Below, one piece after another: positions 33,349 through 35,212 of a DNA stretch of 35,212 bases. Source of the DNA: Muribaculaceae bacterium (GTDB taxonomy: Bacteria; Bacteroidota; Bacteroidia; Bacteroidales; Muribaculaceae); NCBI GenBank assembly GCA_017620715.1, contig JAGAUN010000027.1, positions 1 through 35,212 on the forward strand, written 5' to 3'. The notes under the pieces are model-generated. The model was not told the origin of the DNA. It was given only the letters and a program-made list of their open reading frames with translations, and did no database searches. Both the position numbers and the translations under genes were made by a program. The stretch's first letter is position 1. Every line of letters begins with the position of its first letter.

Positions 33349-34499
33349 TATTGATTTTTGTTATGTGAATTCGATATATAAGCCGAGTCGATTGACAGGG
33401 CGAGAGGGTCGATAGAGTGCGGTCCGGTAGCGTAGGGAAGTGTCACGCTTCGGCCGCGGTATTGATAGAAAAGCGGATTGTTGAGGTCATCGGCCGACAC
33501 TCCGTATTTGCGTGCATGGGCCACTACCTCTACTACGATGCGTGCGAGCGAGGCGGCTGATGCGTCGGGTGTTGCGCTCTCTGAGGGGGATACCCAATCC
33601 CATACGGCCGCCGCGGCCCCGGCTATTTCGGGTGCCGAGGAGAGTATCGATTTGAGCGACGAGAGTGTGCTGCGGTCATCGAGCCACTCCTTGCCGCCGC
33701 TCATGGCTGCCGAGATATAGGGTATGAGCGGGCGCAGTTCGCGGGCCAGGTCTACTCCGCCGGTGAGCTGGTCGGCTGCCGAGTGTATGCGGCGAAGTCG
33801 GCTGTCAGCGTTCGAGGCCAGTTCGGAATCTGACTCAATGTCGCGTTGCAGGTCAAAGGGTATGTTGGCCGGGTTGAATACCACGGCATCCACACCCCGC
33901 GTTATCGAGCCTATAGAGGCGAGTCTGCCGCCTAATGAGTGCCCGGTGAGCAGCAAACTGTGATGGGGCATGGAGGAGTTGTGCGCCTGCATCTCATCGA
34001 TGAGCAGTGTCATACTGTCGAGAAGCGCGAGCGCCTGCGCGTTCTGAGGCTCGGCTATGCTGAAAGCGCCGTCAATATCGGTGATTATGTCGGCTCCCTC
34101 AGGCTCCGTACCTGCGTAGGCTATGATATAGCGCAAGGCGCACGAGTCGTAAAACACCTGTGCCTTGAAGCCGGGAGTGTTGCGGCTTGCATCGGCGAGC
34201 AACTGTGCTATGTGGCCCGCTACGGGTTGAGAGGGGTCGGTGGCGGGTATGACGCCGAGCTCCTGTAGCCGAAGCATGATTGTGTCGTATGGTGCTGTGC
34301 TGAGGCGGTCGGCGTAGGCGCCCTGGGCACAGCGTGCCGCTATGGCGTATGTGCGCATGGTGTCGGCCGCAATTGCAGCAGCTTTTTCCTCTCGCGGGGA
34401 GAGCGGGAGCTGCGAAGTACCATCCGACGATGCGCCCGTGTAGGCGCACCCCATAAGGGTGACGGCTAAGGCTATGACGGCTGACAGTGGGCGGTTCAT
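33348..34499 (-). CDS. Lipase-like alpha/beta-hydrolase lipoprotein
   Basis: The product has 383 residues from ATG 34499, which overlaps the glgB stop (ATGA); the longer reading upstream is an Arg-rich artefact of the glgB 3' end. The lipoprotein signal has its lipobox Cys at residue 18 (TLMGC). The segment YAGTEPEGADIITDI matches the pattern seen before the nucleophile in class 3 lipases, and the elbow GHSLGG places Ser at about residue 188. The rest is Ala-rich helix. It probably sits in the periplasm or on the outer membrane and hydrolyses an ester. Substrate is unknown. It lies between a glycogen gene and a GH84 gene, so its coupling to either process is unclear. Confidence 0.82.
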   Translation of the reverse strand: MNRPLSAVIALAVTLMGCAYTGASSDGTSQLPLSPREEKAAAIAADTMRTYAIAARCAQGAYADRLSTAPYDTIMLRLQELGVIPATDPSQPVAGHIAQLLADASRNTPGFKAQVFYDSCALRYIIAYAGTEPEGADIITDIDGAFSIAEPQNAQALALLDSMTLLIDEMQAHNSSMPHHSLLLTGHSLGGRLASIGSITRGVDAVVFNPANIPFDLQRDIESDSELASNADSRLRRIHSAADQLTGGVDLARELRPLIPYISAAMSGGKEWLDDRSTLSSLKSILSSAPEIAGAAAAVWDWVSPSESATPDASAASLARIVVEVVAHARKYGVSADDLNNPLFYQYRGRSVTLPYATGPHSIDPLALSIDSAYISNSHNKNQ

Positions 34500-35212
34500 T
34501 TCTTCTTGCGGGTGGTACGAGGTTTGGCGCCGGCGGGAACTTCTTCCACTCGGCGCAGCACGAGAGCGGTGCGGGCGGGCAGATATACTTCGAGCCACTC
34601 TACTCCGAGAGGCGAATAGAGGTCGTCGTGGCGGGTGAAGTGCGCTACATTGAGGTCAACGTTGCCGAAGCCTCCGAAGCGCTGCTCGTCGGTCGACATC
34701 ACCACGCGGTATTGGCCTGCGGGAGCGAGCACGCCGTAGTCGGTAAACGATTTCGACGGGTTCCAATTGAAAATAAATATCAGGTTGCCGCGCTCAAAGG
34801 CCAATACCTGGTCGGAGTCTTTCTCCCAGAGTTTCCTCACCGGGAGCGCCTGGAAATTGTATACCCCCGATATGAGGTGTATCATAGAGTCGTCGAAATC
34901 AGCGAGGTATTCATATTTGAGATTGGGGTCGTCGACGAGGCTCCATTGACGGCGCGCATACTTGTAGCTCCAGCCGTTGCCTTCGCGGGGAAAGTCAATC
35001 CACTCCGGATGCCCGAACTCATTGCCCATGAAGTTGAGGTAGCCACCGTTGATTGTAGAGGCCGTAACCAGCCGTATCATTTTGTGAAGGGCAATGCCGC
35101 GGTCAACGGTCAGGTCAGAGTCGTTTTTCATCATATGCCAGTACATCTTCTCGTCGATAAGGCGGAATATCACCGTCTTGTCGCCCACGAGCGCCTGGTC
35201 GTGGCTCTCGAC
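34496..35212 (-). CDS. glgB: 1,4-alpha-glucan branching enzyme, C-terminal part (cut by window end)
   Basis: The visible 238 residues begin at the window edge with VESHDQALVGDKT, the conserved SHDQ motif late in the GH13 barrel of branching enzymes. They continue through NFMGNEFGHPEWIDFPREGN and WSYKYARRQWSLVDD into the C-terminal beta domain. The enzyme forms alpha-1,6 branches in glycogen in the cytoplasm. The sequence fits the eukaryote-like subgroup common in Bacteroidales (inference). The N-terminal part and catalytic nucleophile are outside the window. The C-terminus is a basic tail (TTRKKK). The stop overlaps the lipase start. Confidence 0.94.
   Translation of the reverse strand, partial: VESHDQALVGDKTVIFRLIDEKMYWHMMKNDSDLTVDRGIALHKMIRLVTASTINGGYLNFMGNEFGHPEWIDFPREGNGWSYKYARRQWSLVDDPNLKYEYLADFDDSMIHLISGVYNFQALPVRKLWEKDSDQVLAFERGNLIFIFNWNPSKSFTDYGVLAPAGQYRVVMSTDEQRFGGFGNVDLNVAHFTRHDDLYSPLGVEWLEVYLPARTALVLRRVEEVPAGAKPRTTRKKK

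Noticed and set aside
1..35212. CRISPR array or intact insertion sequence
   Set aside because: No regularly spaced repeats, cas genes, transposase motifs or terminal inverted repeats around a transposase were seen on either strand.

Overview
The window is a stretch of chromosome from a member of the Bacteroidales, most likely a gut Muribaculaceae-type organism (family placement is inference). The evidence is: promoters of the Bacteroidetes form TAnnTTTG (for example TATCTTTG at 8133, TATATTTG at 14072); a Bacteroidetes-type tyrosine recombinase; MenA; an HAE1-type RND pump with lipoprotein partners; a GEVED-domain surface protein with a C-terminal sorting-like tail; and secreted host-glycan hydrolases of GH29 and GH84 type. 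The window cuts genes at both ends: a hypothetical C-terminus on the left and the C-terminal third of a glycogen branching enzyme on the right.

Region 1 (1 to about 8150) is AT-richer, accessory-looking and partly decayed. It holds a secreted TPR protein, a small hypothetical protein, and a class II Fic protein flanked by two copies of a 39-bp palindromic repeat. Next comes a truncated, frameshifted second copy of the small hypothetical gene, butted directly against an EmrAB-TolC-like operon (outer-membrane factor, HlyD adaptor, MFS pump). The outer-membrane factor carries an in-frame TAA. The region ends at a phosphatase gene that has lost its 5' part.

Region 2 (9054-14917) contains a GlsB/YeaQ-type membrane protein and a compact overlapping three-gene operon: stand-alone amino-acid adenylation enzyme, GNAT acetyltransferase and small esterase. 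A divergent tyrosine recombinase, a membrane-anchored TPR protein and a cytidylate-kinase-like protein follow. The last two are divergently transcribed from a promoter region containing a perfect palindrome.

Region 3 (14883-25520, all minus strand) reads, in transcription order: RND efflux operon (adaptor, pump, outer-membrane lipoprotein), lpxA, threonylcarbamoyl-AMP synthase, a single-chain ABC-type ATPase fused to a DUF4435/TOPRIM-like domain, menA and a DUF308 membrane protein. From the synthase onward the genes overlap. The ATPase resembles a one-polypeptide version of the PARIS anti-phage pair (AriA plus AriB) but sits inside a housekeeping operon.

Region 4 (25713-35212, all minus strand) is a glycan-use region. 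One unit is glgB, a lipase-like lipoprotein and a GH84 beta-N-acetylglucosaminidase, closed by a strong terminator. The next is a GH29 alpha-L-fucosidase plus a 1087-residue GEVED-domain protein with a duplicated ~300-residue module, also closed by a strong terminator. Together these look suited to trimming fucose and GlcNAc from mucin-type glycans outside the cytoplasm.

Best candidates for something undescribed: the adenylation/GNAT/esterase operon, the ATPase-DUF4435 fusion, and the Fic gene between matched palindromic repeats. No rRNA, tRNA, CRISPR array or intact insertion sequence was recognised.
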